From contig NC_083339.1 in NCBI RefSeq assembly GCF_019175385.1, forward strand, positions 82,882,120-82,946,119: a stretch of 64,000 nucleotides of DNA, given 5' to 3'. The translations under genes and the position numbers were made by a program. Below the pieces are notes generated by a model. That model was not told the DNA's origin and made no database searches. It worked only from the letters and a program-made list of their open reading frames with translations. This document shows positions 33,305 to 45,181 of the stretch, one piece after another; within the stretch, counting starts at the first letter, position 1; every line of letters starts with the position of its first letter. The stretch is from Lycium barbarum (Eukaryota; Streptophyta; Magnoliopsida; Solanales; Solanaceae).

Positions 33305-34475
33305 TAACAGACCAGATTTTTATTTAAAAGCCTTATGAAAACCCTATTCCTCCCATTCCTTATATTACATTTGCTTAGCATCTTGGAGGCAATTTGAGGA
33401 GGGTTTGGTTAGATTCGAATAAGGGTAACTTCCCTAATCGTAATCTCTTTCATTTACCTTCTCTAAGTAAGAATTCGTGATAGTAAATCCATAGAACTTG
33501 GAAGAATAAGAGAGGGTTTTTAGGTTTCTTTCTTGAATAAGTTGTTAATTATAAAACCTTGATTTGTTGGTGGATTAAGTTTGATTAAGTATGGAATTGA
33601 TGAGTAGTATCTATATAAACATGATTCCTTCATTATTGGTGACCAATTTGTGAGATTTAAAGTTAGGATTTATACCCAAAATTAGGGGTTTCACCTAGAA
33701 CCTGAATTTGAGTATTTCATGAGTTTTTCTAGCTTATAATTGGTGGGAATTGATCACCTAGAGTATTAATTCCATTTCGAGACTTATAGATTCCTAATTT
33801 TCTCTTTTTGGTTCATAAATCCAATTCTATATGTTGGGATTTGGGTCTTGAATTAGAGTAAGGTTTGAATGATGATTCTTCTTGATTCTAATTTTCTAAT
33901 TCGGATATGATTAGACTTTCATTATCACGAGGTACAAAGGAAGGGCACGACTAAGGTTGACTATTGAAGACTTTGCTGTTCGGCTTTTCAGGTAGGTTAC
34001 AGTTTAACTTATAGTTAGACGAAGCGTATGTTTAGATGATATCATCAGCGAATGCATGTAAACCTTCGGGTATGAAGTTGGGTTGGATATTGGCTTATGT
34101 TGGGCCTTGTTGAATGATTTGGGGGCTAGCCACCCCGTTGCATTGTTGACTTATCTTGTTACATATAGGCTCGTTACCACGTTGAGACATTGGATATTGG
34201 TGATTAGTGATATATCATGATTATGATATTGCGGTACCTTACTTTGATTTGATATTGAGATGAGAATTGTGATTACATTGTGGCTTATTGTGTAGCCTTT
34301 TTATTTGATATTACTTGCGTGCCGTGTGTGGTACTGTTTGGGATTGAATTGGTTATTTAATATTACATTGCATTGTATTGATACTCATTTCCATGATACA
34401 TTGATATTGCCTTGTTATGGTACTGAGGATAGAAAGTAAGAAGGAAATACAGATGCATTGAGACACATTTGATAC

Positions 34476-34628
34476 GAGTCATCCCAGGGCTGCGTGCGGA
34501 GTGACCGATACTATTCTGAGACTTATTGTATATCGAGTCATCTCTGGGCTGTGTGTAGAATGACTGATATGAGGCATATTGGTTGGATATGGAGCCATCT
34601 CTAGGATGTGTGCGGAGTGACTGGTACA
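34476..34628 (+). repeat. About 58-bp imperfect tandem repeat in solo LTR H
   Basis: Three units starting GAGTCATC or GAGCCATC and containing GTGCGGAGTGAC, at 34476, 34535 and 34592. Confidence 0.75.
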
Positions 34629-36436
34629 TAAACTTCGCGGGTGCCTCATGGGTTGTGCTGCCGAGATGTGTTGTTCCATCGTCAGACTACATATGTACGG
34701 TGCATATGCATTGCATTCATCATTCATATATTTTTGAATTGGCCTGCACCTCTTGCTTTTCTGTGACATGGTTGTGATATGATTGTGATATACTGGTTCG
34801 GATTAGTTATTCTGAGACTTGGCACATTTGGGTTTAGATACGTGATATGATTGTGATTGATGGATTCGGAGTTGATATATTGACACTTGGCATATTTGGG
34901 TTTAGATGCTATAACATAGGCTGTGATGTTTTATTGTGGATATTTGATTAGTAATGACTTGTACCTTACTGTTTACGTGTTTATCTTACTTTATTGTTTT
35001 CATATATGTTCACTAATCTTAGTCGGCCTATGATACCTACCAGTATGTGTTGTTTGTACTAACCTACACTTGTTGCATTCATTTGTGAATATAGAGTACT
35101 AGGGTGGATCTGCTTCTACCCCTCGTGGCTGATAGTTCGAGGTTGCTGATTCGAGTCTATTCAGGGTGAGCATGAGGACGCTCGCTGCCCGAAGACTCTT
35201 CCTACTACTTATGTCTTACTTTTCATTCTGAGACATGATGAGACTACTTATGTATTATTATTACTATTCAGACTTGTAGTATTATGGTTAGATGCTCTTG
35301 TATGACCAGACCAGATACTAGGATAGATTTCACTTACTTCCGTACTTATTTATATTATATCTGCGAGACTTACGTTAGTTTACTTTCTTCTGCTAATTCT
35401 ATCATTTGTGAATGTTGGGTTAAGGGTTCGCCTATTGTGGTGGGAAAGGTAGGTGCCCGCACGACATAGTAAAATTGGGTCGTGACAATTAGATAGCATT
35501 AACATCATTCTTCATCACCCATATGGTTATAACAGTCCTAAGTCAGCAATCCAAAACCCTACCATCATTCATATGATTCTTTTTATCAGAACCACTAACT
35601 TATCTCCCAAGAACTCATCATTTCACAACTACAATTGTTATAAGGGGAAAGGATTACCTTTTGGAAGTTCTATCCTTTTGAATTTGGAATCTAAGGTTCC
35701 TTCTCCAACAAAGACGTTTCAACCACAATTCTCTGGATTAGAATGGGTTTAATCGAGTTAGTAAGGAATTAAGGACTTTAATTCAATCTAGAATTATTGA
35801 AGAACTTACCTTGGAGAGTTCTTTAGGCTTAGGACTTGTTCTCTCTTACTTAAGGGTTATATTTCGTGATTAGGGAGTTAGGGAAATAAACCCCAAATTT
35901 AAATATAAGTAAAAACGCGAAAATCTGACTTTTGACCCGAAAACCCGACATTCCGGCGATGGGCTAGCAATGCATAGCCATCGTGGGACCCCTTATAGAT
36001 AGAGATTCAAAAAGAACCATTTTTTGTGCTGGGCTCACATCGAGGGGCTATCGTACGCACCCCCACATGCGGTGCTAGACCATCTCGCTCGGCCCTTATC
36101 GGCTTCTGCGCAGTGTTCGGTACAATGGGCATACCTTTTTGTACAAAGATCAGTTTGGCCTCCATACATATTGTTGGAAAGGTATTTTGAAGATCCACAA
36201 CTTTCATGTTTTAAGTTTTCTCAAATTCTGAACAGATTTTCACGAATCAGGCAGGAAGGCAGGTCTGCCTTAAACTTAGTTGATTCTGTCGAATCTTAAG
36301 CACCTCACTATTCGTCTTGATTTCAAAACTACTATTTCCTACCTAACACATCTCGATAGTACTTCACATGTCTAAATTGTCACATTACTACTCATTTAAC
36401 GCATCCACACCTAATCGAAATTTACGGGATTGTACA

Positions 36437-36472
36437 TTATCTCCCCATTGGGATCATTTATCCTCCAATGAT
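36437..36472 (-). other. Polypurine tract and pre-tract palindrome (element G)
   Basis: Minus strand: ATCATT and AATGAT arms (36472-36453), then CCCAATGGGGAGATAA next to the LTR. Same arrangement as in B and C but with different arm bases, the pairing kept. Confidence 0.65.
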
Positions 36473-36499
36473 TGTCATGGTTGTAACTACGGCTAAATC

Positions 36500-38114
36500 T
36501 TGATCATAAACGTGGCTGATGGGAATATGTGGACACTAAACTATAATGAGTACGTGAATACTAAGCTAAATGAAAACTGAACTGAATGAGATACTTAAAA
36601 TAAGGAGGCTATCGTATAAGGCCTGGATGCTGAGCTGACATGAATATCTGGATATCGACAACATAAAGGTTATAACCTGACACTTAGTGTGCGGCAACCA
36701 ACACTAGTGGAAATTATAGCTTGTAAGCCACTAGTAGAACCCTTCGCACGACTCGATATGGTCTAAATATATCTGGGGTTGAGTATCCCTTTCTTCTCAA
36801 ATCACATAATTCCTTTCATAGACAAAAGAATTTAAGAATCGCTCAATCGTTAAAATGAAACTCTGAATCTCTGCGCCGCACATACAAATAGGACTTCTGG
36901 CGACTCTTAGTCGTTTTCAATGCTCCTGAATCAACTTAACTTTCTGCATAGCCTGATGGACCAAGTCTAGCCCTAGAAAATTCTAATTACCCAACTTTAT
37001 ACCAACCAATAGGTAAATCTACAATTCTGCCCATATAGGGCTTCAAACGGTGCCATTTTGATACTGGAGTTACAGCTATTATTATAGCAAATTCAATGAG
37101 AGGCAAGTGATCATCCTAATTACCTTTGAAATTGTGGACACATGCTCTCAATATGGCCTCAATAGTCAGCATAGTGTGTTTTGTCTGACCATCAGTCTGA
37201 GGATGAAGAACTGTTCTAAATGTTTAACCTAATGCCTATTCTTTTCTGAAAGTATTTCCAAAGATTTATTGTGAACTGGGCACTATGCTCTGAAATAATG
37301 GGCATTAGAGTCCCATACAGTCTGACGATTTCCTGAATATACAACTTAGCATAGTCCTCTACTGAATCTGTGGTTTTTTTTCTTTTTCTTGGAAAAAGTG
37401 TCCTGACTTGGTAAGTTGATCTACAATCACCCAATCTGATCATGCTTTCAAAATGAGCGAGATAATCCTATCATAAAGTCCATATTTACCATCTCCATTC
37501 AAGAATATGTGTATTATGTGGTAAAACACAAAGCTTTCTGGTGCTTGATTTTCACTTACTTACAATTTGGACACTTAGTCAGATACTCTGTTACATTCTT
37601 CTTCGTATCGTTCCACCAATAATTCTCCTTAAGGTTGTGCTATATCTTGGGGGAACCTGGGTGAATGGCATACCTTGAATTGTGGGCTTCTAACATGATC
37701 CCCTCTCTAAGTCCATCTACATCTAGAACACACAATATCTATTGGTACCTCAAAGTACCATCATTTTCCCCTTGTTCTAAAGCCATGGATTTATGCTTGT
37801 GAATCCCCTCTTTAAAATGCAATAAGGAGGAATCATTAAACTGTTTCCCCTTTATTTTGGCTACTAAGGAGGGTTCATCCCTGTTATGAGCAACAACACT
37901 ACTATCATTGTGGCCAAAAAGTTGAACTCGTAGGTTTTGCTAAACGATAAGCTTCTCTCACTATGATTCTCTTGCCAACATAACTTAAACTCCCCATACT
38001 TAATCTCTTTCTGAGACACTTCCTGAAATGTCCATAATATAGATCCACGCTAAACCTTTGACCAGAACCTTGAATATTAGCATCTCGTGCAATGGCACAA
38101 TCCTCGTAACACAT
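36500..38114 (-). pseudogene. Element G integrase and C-terminal pol remnant
   Basis: On the minus strand: linker with SMGSLSYVGKR (about 37990-37960); integrase zinc region with HNSRYAIHPGS and CPNC, so all four zinc ligands remain; YIQEIVRLYGTLMPIISEHS (about 37350-37290), where the catalytic Asp in the usual ISDR is changed; HPQTDGQT (about 37200); the usual QAER catalytic Glu reads Lys; IGWYKVG and a GYSTPDIFRPYRVVRR block follow. Many stops and frameshifts. Clearly dead. Confidence 0.75.
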
Positions 38115-39600
38115 AACTTGTCATTATTTTATGCCTTTTCTATGATCCCTTAATCGACATAACTGATGTTAGTAAAAATCATTTGATGCCCACTCTACAC
38201 ACTTCGTGTTTATTATACATGAGAGGTATATTCCTTATGGAGAATATCTCATTACGCCCTCATTACTAAATTGAGATTCTTCATATTCACGCTAGCACTT
38301 CGAGTTTTCAAATATTCAACTGGACTTACTGACGATTTACACATTTCTCCCTCAGATCAAAGGTTACGGTCTAATACTTGTGAGTTCTTTTCTTTATCAC
38401 ATGAAATTCTTCATACTCTACATTACTGCTGACTTATCTTTCGACTCACTTTAGAGCAGCCTTCCTTACTAGGAAAAACTAAATTACTTACATATACGGG
38501 GTGCTAACGTTTTCATAACTCGCGTATTTTGTCTTAATGACTTATCTCTGCTCACACTGACAGTCTTAGGGAGATTCAAATTTTTTTCTTTGATAACTCT
38601 TAATGACTATTCTTCTGTGGATTGCTCTCTTACTGCTTAGTTGATTACTTCTTCCACTGTGACTGTACTTCAAGGTTAACTTCCACTCTTTGGGTTTAAC
38701 ATGCATTCGGTGTACTCAAACAGTTACCCACTTACTAGTGTTATCATGACATAAAGATATCAAATCATACTTTTACTAGCCATGTTGGAATTGCTAATTC
38801 ACTGTATCTACTCAAAACTTACTTACTATTCTTCTACTAACCACCTGCTAGCATCATGTCCTCTTATTCTGCTCTGAATACTAAAGTGAAGCATAAGGTT
38901 ATTTCTAACATCCCTGATCATCCGACCTTATTCCATGGTCGTATACTATCTTTCCTGAATAATAGATATGGATCAAAACTTAGTTCAATTACGTCTCTCT
39001 TAAATGAAAGATTTAACTACCTAACCACAACTTTCTACACACTTTAAAATCATGTCAAACTATACATATCTGGGGTAAGCATTAATCACATAACTTAAGT
39101 GGAACTGTCACATCTTCTTATCTCATAGTTATATCTACTTCTTGTAGTAACTTACTAACGTAGTACTTTCTAGTTATGATATGAATAAACTCGAAAAAAA
39201 ATATTGTTACCTGAAATTCAATATCATTTGCTCTTGGTTCTCATGTCATACACAATCTCTTCTTGGTCATGTGCATGGGTTGTACGACAAAATATACTTC
39301 TTTGAAAAATCGAGACATTCTCGAATCATAGGTGATTTGCCCGTAGGCTCTATTCTGTTCAAAAATCATAGTGTTCAACTTATGCTCACTACAGCTAAAT
39401 TCATAACATGCTTCCCCGTGGGGTCTTACATTAGAGTTATCATCATACTTATGGCGACATATGGGGTTACCTCTCAGTCCTGATGACCTCTAAAATATAC
39501 AAGCAGTTCTGACTTCCACTTGTATTACAAAACTTAGTTGCATTATGCCCGACTTGGGCTTGGGAATTACATGGAGCTACTAAATTCGTGGACAGAGCCA
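38115..39600 (-). other. Purine-rich stretch of element G without protease or RT
   Basis: About 1.5 kb that should hold protease, RT and RNase H but shows none of their motifs. Minus strand is A+G-rich, like the interior of element C. Small frames on both strands (38856-39047, 39181-39483 plus) look accidental. Confidence 0.5.
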
Positions 39601-40230
39601 CATTACCTATGGTTACCCTGTTTGACTGACAGGAAGTCTCTCAGACAGTGACCCTACTGGCCATACTCCAAACACACATCAATGCCTGAACGATACACCC
39701 CTTCGTGTCTCCTATCACACTTGTTGCACATAGGATTCTGAAAAACTCTGTGGCCCACACTAGCTTGCGATTGAGAGTCTAGTGCTCTAAACTCTAATTC
39801 TGGGTGTACTGACCTTTCTGATGATATCGGGACCTCAGGACTAGTGCACTAGTTGTAGATGGGGCAGATCTGGATGACCTTCTATCGAAAAACTATCTGC
39901 CTCCACTTTCCTGAAATCCTTCATGATTTACGTATCAAGTAGACTTAGCTATTTCGCTAATTTCTCTATCCTTCTCTGCCTTTAATTTCTCATTCTTCTT
40001 CCTTAAGTATGTCTTTATCATTCGACTTTCACATTTATGATAGAACTGCCCCTTCTCGGGCGACATGCACTTTAATCCACTTTCTATATCATCCCAAGTC
40101 TTATTAATTACTATCAGACACTTTACAATCATACCCAAATGGGTAATCATCCTCACTTGGACCTTGGATTCCTTGCTCCTTACTTGCGCACTCAATATGC
40201 ATGAAAATTGATAGAAAGAGAATGTTACTT
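39601..40230 (-). pseudogene. Element G gag remnant with decayed zinc knuckle
   Basis: Minus strand near 39740-39640 reads MCNKCDRRHEG, VCLEYGQ, stop, GHCLRDF: the shape of the Gag zinc-knuckle zone with two Cys lost. Upstream, at 40195-39935, an 86-codon lysine- and glutamate-rich frame (RKKNEKLKAEKDREISEI) sits where the Gag C-terminal linker is expected. Confidence 0.6.
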
Positions 40231-40344
40231 ACTGTTCTAAGCTTCACGGCACGAGTTAGAAAAGTTCTTGAAGGCATAGCTCTACTTGCAAGACCTAGAG
40301 TATGAAAGAAATGAGACAATACTGAATGTCTTGGTAGTTAACCA

Positions 40345-40375
40345 TTTATATGCATGGCTGGCACACACATATAAA
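40345..40375 (-). other. Leader hairpin of element G
   Basis: TTTATATG and CATATAAA pair perfectly, at the place where the other elements have GTTTAT..ATAAAC. The loop is not palindromic in GTGCAC. Confidence 0.45.
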
Positions 40376-40427
40376 GGAAACTCCACTGGACACGGTTTCA
40401 TAAACTCCCTAAGACACTTAAACCTAG

Positions 40428-40440
40428 TGCTCTGACAATA
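40428..40440 (-). other. Degenerate primer binding site (element G)
   Basis: Minus strand TATTGTCAGAGCA against the expected TGGTATCAGAGCA; the 3' eight bases match. Confidence 0.6.
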
Positions 40441-40445
40441 AGCTT

Positions 40446-42978
40446 TGTCACGCCTCGAACCTGCGCTTAGACGTAACACGACACTCGGGGCCTGACTATA
40501 TGTGACTGAGCGAATCATATGGCTTGCTTAATCAACATGAGACATGTACTAATGCAGAAAATAAGTTAAATCATAAATAGTTTGAATAAAACATGTGACA
40601 TCATAATAATACCGAAAAATATTATTTTAATCATGAGTGCGGAAAATAGTTTGAAAACATAGTTGTCTAGCCCACAAGGATAAACATGACTGAATACTGA
40701 ACATGACACACTTACTAGTCTATGAAACCTCTGACATGAGTCTCAAATACGGAACTAGTGCTAGGACAAGGCCCGAACATACCTGACTGTCTAGAATGGC
40801 ATAACTGCTGAAAGTAAAGACAACGCCCTAAAGTAAATGGGGTTCACCATTAGCTGCTACGAGAAGTCCTAGTGAGCTAATCCGTTGCCCTGTAAAACAA
40901 TGCCTGCATTGTGAAATGCAAACCCCGAGCAAAAGGGACATAATTACATTTGAATTGTACTTGTATGTAAAGTAACTGAAAGAAAGAACTGTAAGGGGGT
41001 GTCGGGGAATGGGTAGCCCAAATCAATAACATGGATATATGAAGTAATCTGAAATTGAAACTGTAACTGTAATTGTATACTGTAAAGCTGTAACTGTAAC
41101 TGAAACCTGGATATGACCATGATCATGTTGTAATAGGAATAAAACATTTTTAAGTATATGTATAACTGTGGGAGAGCATTACTAAAAATGACATGTATTC
41201 CACAACATGAGTACATGGCGTTAGCCTCTGACCCCACCAGCTGAGCCACCTCATACCATGCCGGGGTATGAGGCATAAACATGACATGAATGGATCCAAT
41301 CAATAAAATCCTATAAGGGTACGATGAAAGAATCATCCTAATTGGGAAGATAGATCCTTATCCTACGTTGGCATGCGTAGTTTCAGGCTATCTGAGACTT
41401 TTCGGTAATCTGTGCAACTCCTAAAAACATGAACATGAATATAGGTGGCATCTGAGCCCATGGTTTTTATAACAGGAGTTGTAAGCATGACTTGTAAACA
41501 TGGCTTGTAAACATGAGTTGTAAACACCACATGTAAGTATAATATTACATGTATATAGATATATAACTTGTGTAAACCATGAAAACATATAAGATTCGTG
41601 ACGTGGAGTAATATTGATTTATGACTTGTAATTGAGTACTAACGGAAACATGATTGATCATGGTAATATAGAATTATTGATACGTATCTAGGGTTTATCA
41701 TGAATTGAGACATGGTTTATTATGAACTGAGACATACTTCTCAAATGCTGAGGAGAAAATGCGTTTCATGAATTAAACGTGGCGCAGGGAAGAACAATGA
41801 CGCCCCCACATGTGGATAGAAGCCCTACATACGTTAATTCCTACCATGAAGTGTACTACAACATTCGTCACCTCCTTTCAACTTTAATCTATATCAATAT
41901 ATGTCAATGGAATCAACATTACCAACAACATTCAAATTGTGGCCATCTAGACATTTTATCAAACACTAGGTTGGCATAAAGCTCCACAACTTCCATTAAT
42001 GGTCTTCTCTTCACCCAAGTCCCATTGTATTACTTCTAGGCCATTCTACAATCTCAATTAGATAGCATTAAGACCATTCTTCATCACCCATATGATTATA
42101 ACAATCCTAAGTCAACAATCCAAAACCCTACAATCATTCATATGATACTTTTTATCAAACCCATTAACTTATCTCCTAAGAACTCATCAATTCAAAAATA
42201 TAATTGATTTTAAGGGGAATGGATTACCTTTCTGAAGTTCTATCCCTTCGAATTTAGAATCTAGGGTTCCTTGTCCAACAATGACATTTTAATCGCAATT
42301 CTATGGATTAGAAAGGGTTTAATAGAGTTGGCAATGGATTATGGACTTGAATTCAGTCTATAATCATTCAAGAATATACCTTGGAGGGTTCTCAAGGCTT
42401 GGGACTTGTTCTCTCTAACTTAAGGGTGATATTTTGTGATTAGGGAGCTTGGGAAATAAACCCAAGTTTAAATATAAGTAAAAACGCAAAAATCTGACTT
42501 TTTAACCCGACATTCCAGTGATGGGCTCATGATGCATGGCCTTCAGGAGACCTCCTGTGGGTAGAGATTTATAAAGCAACATTTTTTGCCCTGGGCCAGC
42601 ATCGCTGGGCTATTGCATGCGCCCCCATGCGCGGCCCATATTGGTTTTTGTGTAGTGTTCGGTAAAAAGGGCATACCTTCTTGTACAGATATCTGTTAGG
42701 CTTCCACCATATATTGGTCGAAAAGTATTTCAAGGATCTACAATTTCATCCTTTAGGTTTTTTCAAATGCTCCACGAATTTTGACGAAATTAGGCTGGAA
42801 GGAAAACCTACGGTAAACTTAGCCGATTCTATCGAATCTTAAGCACCTCACTATTCGTCTTGATTTCAAAATAAGTATTTCCACCCAAAGTCATCCCGGT
42901 AGTACTTCACATGTCTAAAATGTCACATTAATACCCATTTAATGCATCCACACGTAACCGAATTTACCGGATGTTACA
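40446..42978 (-). repeat. 5' LTR of element G
   Basis: Plus-strand ends TGTCACGCCTCG and CCGGATGTTACA, 2533 bp, uninterrupted. Minus strand has TATATTTAAA near 42475 as a possible TATA box, with a GC-rich word cassette upstream (42515-42660). Confidence 0.88.
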
Positions 42979-43911
42979 GTTGTACTTATCCATGTATACA
43001 TTTATATTCATTGGAGTGAGGCTTCGATTGAGATGCGAAATATTCCTACGAGACTGGCAAAGAGGTAATATTGACTTGATTAGGCTCGATGAGAAATTGT
43101 TTCGGCCATTATGATAAGAGTTGAGTTAATATGATATGTTATGATATGATTCTCACCCAATCCGAGGGTAAATGCCAGATGGAGTCGAGAGGTATTTGGA
43201 CCTCACGAGTCCCCCATGGGTTATGACTGTATGGCATGTCTTGTAGTGGCTGTGTACTAGGTATGAGATCGACCAGTGCATTGCATTCATACATTCATGT
43301 ATTTGATCCATTGCATTCTTACATGATTACTCGTGGAATTTGGTTAAGTATGAAACAAAAGGGTTAAGGTTGAGAGATGTTGTCTTTCTTGTTCCCTTGA
43401 GTGTATTTTCAATCATTATATACGTTATGCGTGATTCAATCTTTGTCGGCCTATGATACCTATGGAGCACAAGTGGTTTGTACTCACATTATGCTTGATG
43501 TACTTTTTGGATGTAGATACAAACCCATGCTCCAGTTCTAGGCCTCGTGGCTCATCCAGAGTTTATCCTACTCCAGACTCTAGGGTGAGCGACTGTTGGA
43601 CCAGTAGCCTTGGATCTTTATATTTATGTTATACATTCCATCTTCATTTTGAGACAACTTTCCATTTATGTATTTTTTAAGACTTGTAAAATTATATTAG
43701 AAGCTCTTGTACGAGTTAGATCAGGTTTTGGGGATGTATTTGTCTAAGTTACTTTTCACACTTCCATATTTATATTAAGACTGTTGGATGATATTGCAAG
43801 TGTAATCAATTCTTTTAGTTTACTTTATAAGTGATTTGCTATTTCGAGAATGGTTCGCCTACCGGTGGGTAGTGTAAGTGCTCTCATGACCCTCAAATTT
43901 AGGTCATGACA
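42979..43911 (+). repeat. Old LTR F2, piece 2 of 2
   Basis: Starts with the second GTTGT and ends GGTCATGACA. Shares GGACCTCACGAGTCCCCCAT, TATGATACCTATGGAG and GGCCTCGTGGCTC with F1 piece 3. No gene. Confidence 0.8.
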
Positions 43912-44948
43912 CTTATCGACTACTTTTTGCGAGAAAAATTATTAGAATGGGCTACTGCTATGCACTCTAAGAATTAGTTTCTTAGAGCAACCATGCCATT
44001 AATGCAGGGAAATATAAATTAACACACTTATTTTCACGTGGAAAAAGTTTTGCCAAAGGGAGTAAAAAACCATGACCTATTTTCTATTGGACTTTTCTCA
44101 AACTTCACTAATCAAGACTTGTTTCAAATGTCACGTGTTCTTTAATAGTCTGCCTCTACCCACTTATACAATATAGTCCTAAGACCCTACCCAATTAAGA
44201 GATCCTTTACAACTCAATAAGAAACGAAGCACTTATTATACAATATTTGAAAAGGTAAATAGATGGAACCGCAACACAATATAACGGAGACAACTAAAGA
44301 AATAATGATATATCTTGATATGCTCCGGTTCATCAGCGATTTGTAGTTGGCTCTCCGAAGTCTAAGTGTTGACTACACTCACTTTGCCTCTCATTGGAAT
44401 GTAGTGTTTTTGTTTGTGGTTAAGTCCCAAAGCTTATTTGTGTTGTGTATACATAAAAATAATTGTGGCCCTTGAATGTTTAATCCAACCAAGTTTTGGT
44501 TTCATTCTTGTACTCGAAAATCAACTGTTGTTTGACTTGAATATTCCCTTATTTACTTGTATGCGAGTCCACTATGTTCTCCTACTTCAATGTTAATTCC
44601 ATTTTGATGAACTTATGATAATATTTTCATAACTTAAAATCCAACCTTTTACCGAAGAGGGATCAATTAATATTTCATTTTCTCCTAGTTGGCATGAAAT
44701 AGCTTTTCAGTCTCTAGTTGTAAGATAGTAAGGATCAGTTCCTTTGTTGATATGATTGCTTTACTGAATCCTTTGGAGATCTACTTGGATGTTTGGTTCT
44801 TTAATGCCTTCCTTATGCCTTCTTGTATTTTCACTGGGTACATTGTTTGGCAAATCATTAAAACTTCAATATAAACTCATCATCTATCATTGAGCCAGTA
44901 GCTAATTAACCAAAAGTGCTCATCGTTGATCTCTTTGATCAGCTTATA
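43912..44948 (+). other. Unassigned stretch upstream of the LINE
   Basis: AT-rich, no transposon end or protein recognised; a 60-codon frame at 44414-44596 has no motif. Part may be the 5' untranslated region of the LINE that follows. Confidence 0.4.
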
Positions 44949-45181
44949 TGACCACCACCATCTCCACTAGACCCTCCAAATACCCATACTCAAGCCTTTC
45001 CTCCTCTTTTTAACCATAATGCACAAAATCTCCCCGTCAATAGGGGCAGAATTGGGCAAAAGATTTTAAAGGCATAATAGGTGATAATTCAAGAAATTTT
45101 ACAGCTGCTGTCATGAATCTAACATCTGTTGGAAGTAGGAAGAAGGTCAAACTAATACATAGACCATTTGATATGGTTATG
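44949..45181 (+). pseudogene. LINE ORF1, N-terminal piece
   Basis: Proline-rich start (PPPSPLDPPNTHTQAFPPLF) typical of plant L1 ORF1, then stops near 45070, then SRKKVKLIHRPFDMVM leading into the solo LTR I site and continuing at 47900. Confidence 0.6.

Larger units (their letters stand above)
32705..35487 (+). repeat. Solo LTR H with perfect TSD
   Basis: TGTAACGACACATT to GGGTCGTGACA, 2783 bp, flanked by ATTAG on both sides (32700-32704 and 35488-35492). F-type family. No primer site or polypurine tract adjoins it, so it is the product of recombination between two LTRs. A TATTTAAAAG near 33317 may be its TATA box. No gene. Confidence 0.93.
31040..36436 (-). repeat. 3' LTR of element G, split by solo LTR H
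   Basis: LTR sequence is 31040-32704 plus 35493-36436, about 2.6 kb. Plus-strand ends read TATCACGCCCCG (TG changed to TA) and GGATTGTACA. The uninterrupted sister at 40446-42978 reads straight through the site (CAATTAGATAGCATTAAG). Confidence 0.87.
31040..42978 (-). mobile_element. Old Ty3/Gypsy element G (decayed)
   Basis: Minus-oriented element with TSD GTTGT (31035-31039 and 42979-42983). On the minus strand: 5' LTR 42978-40446, degenerate primer site, leader hairpin, gag scraps, a purine-rich stretch without protease or RT, integrase remnant, polypurine tract, and 3' LTR 36436-31040 that is split by solo LTR H. The first 110 bp of the two LTRs differ at roughly 15% of positions, so it is by far older than B and C. 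Confidence 0.88.

Noticed and set aside
29169..43916. GTTAG/CTTAT as TSD of F2
   Set aside because: Only the central three bases agree; not enough to call.
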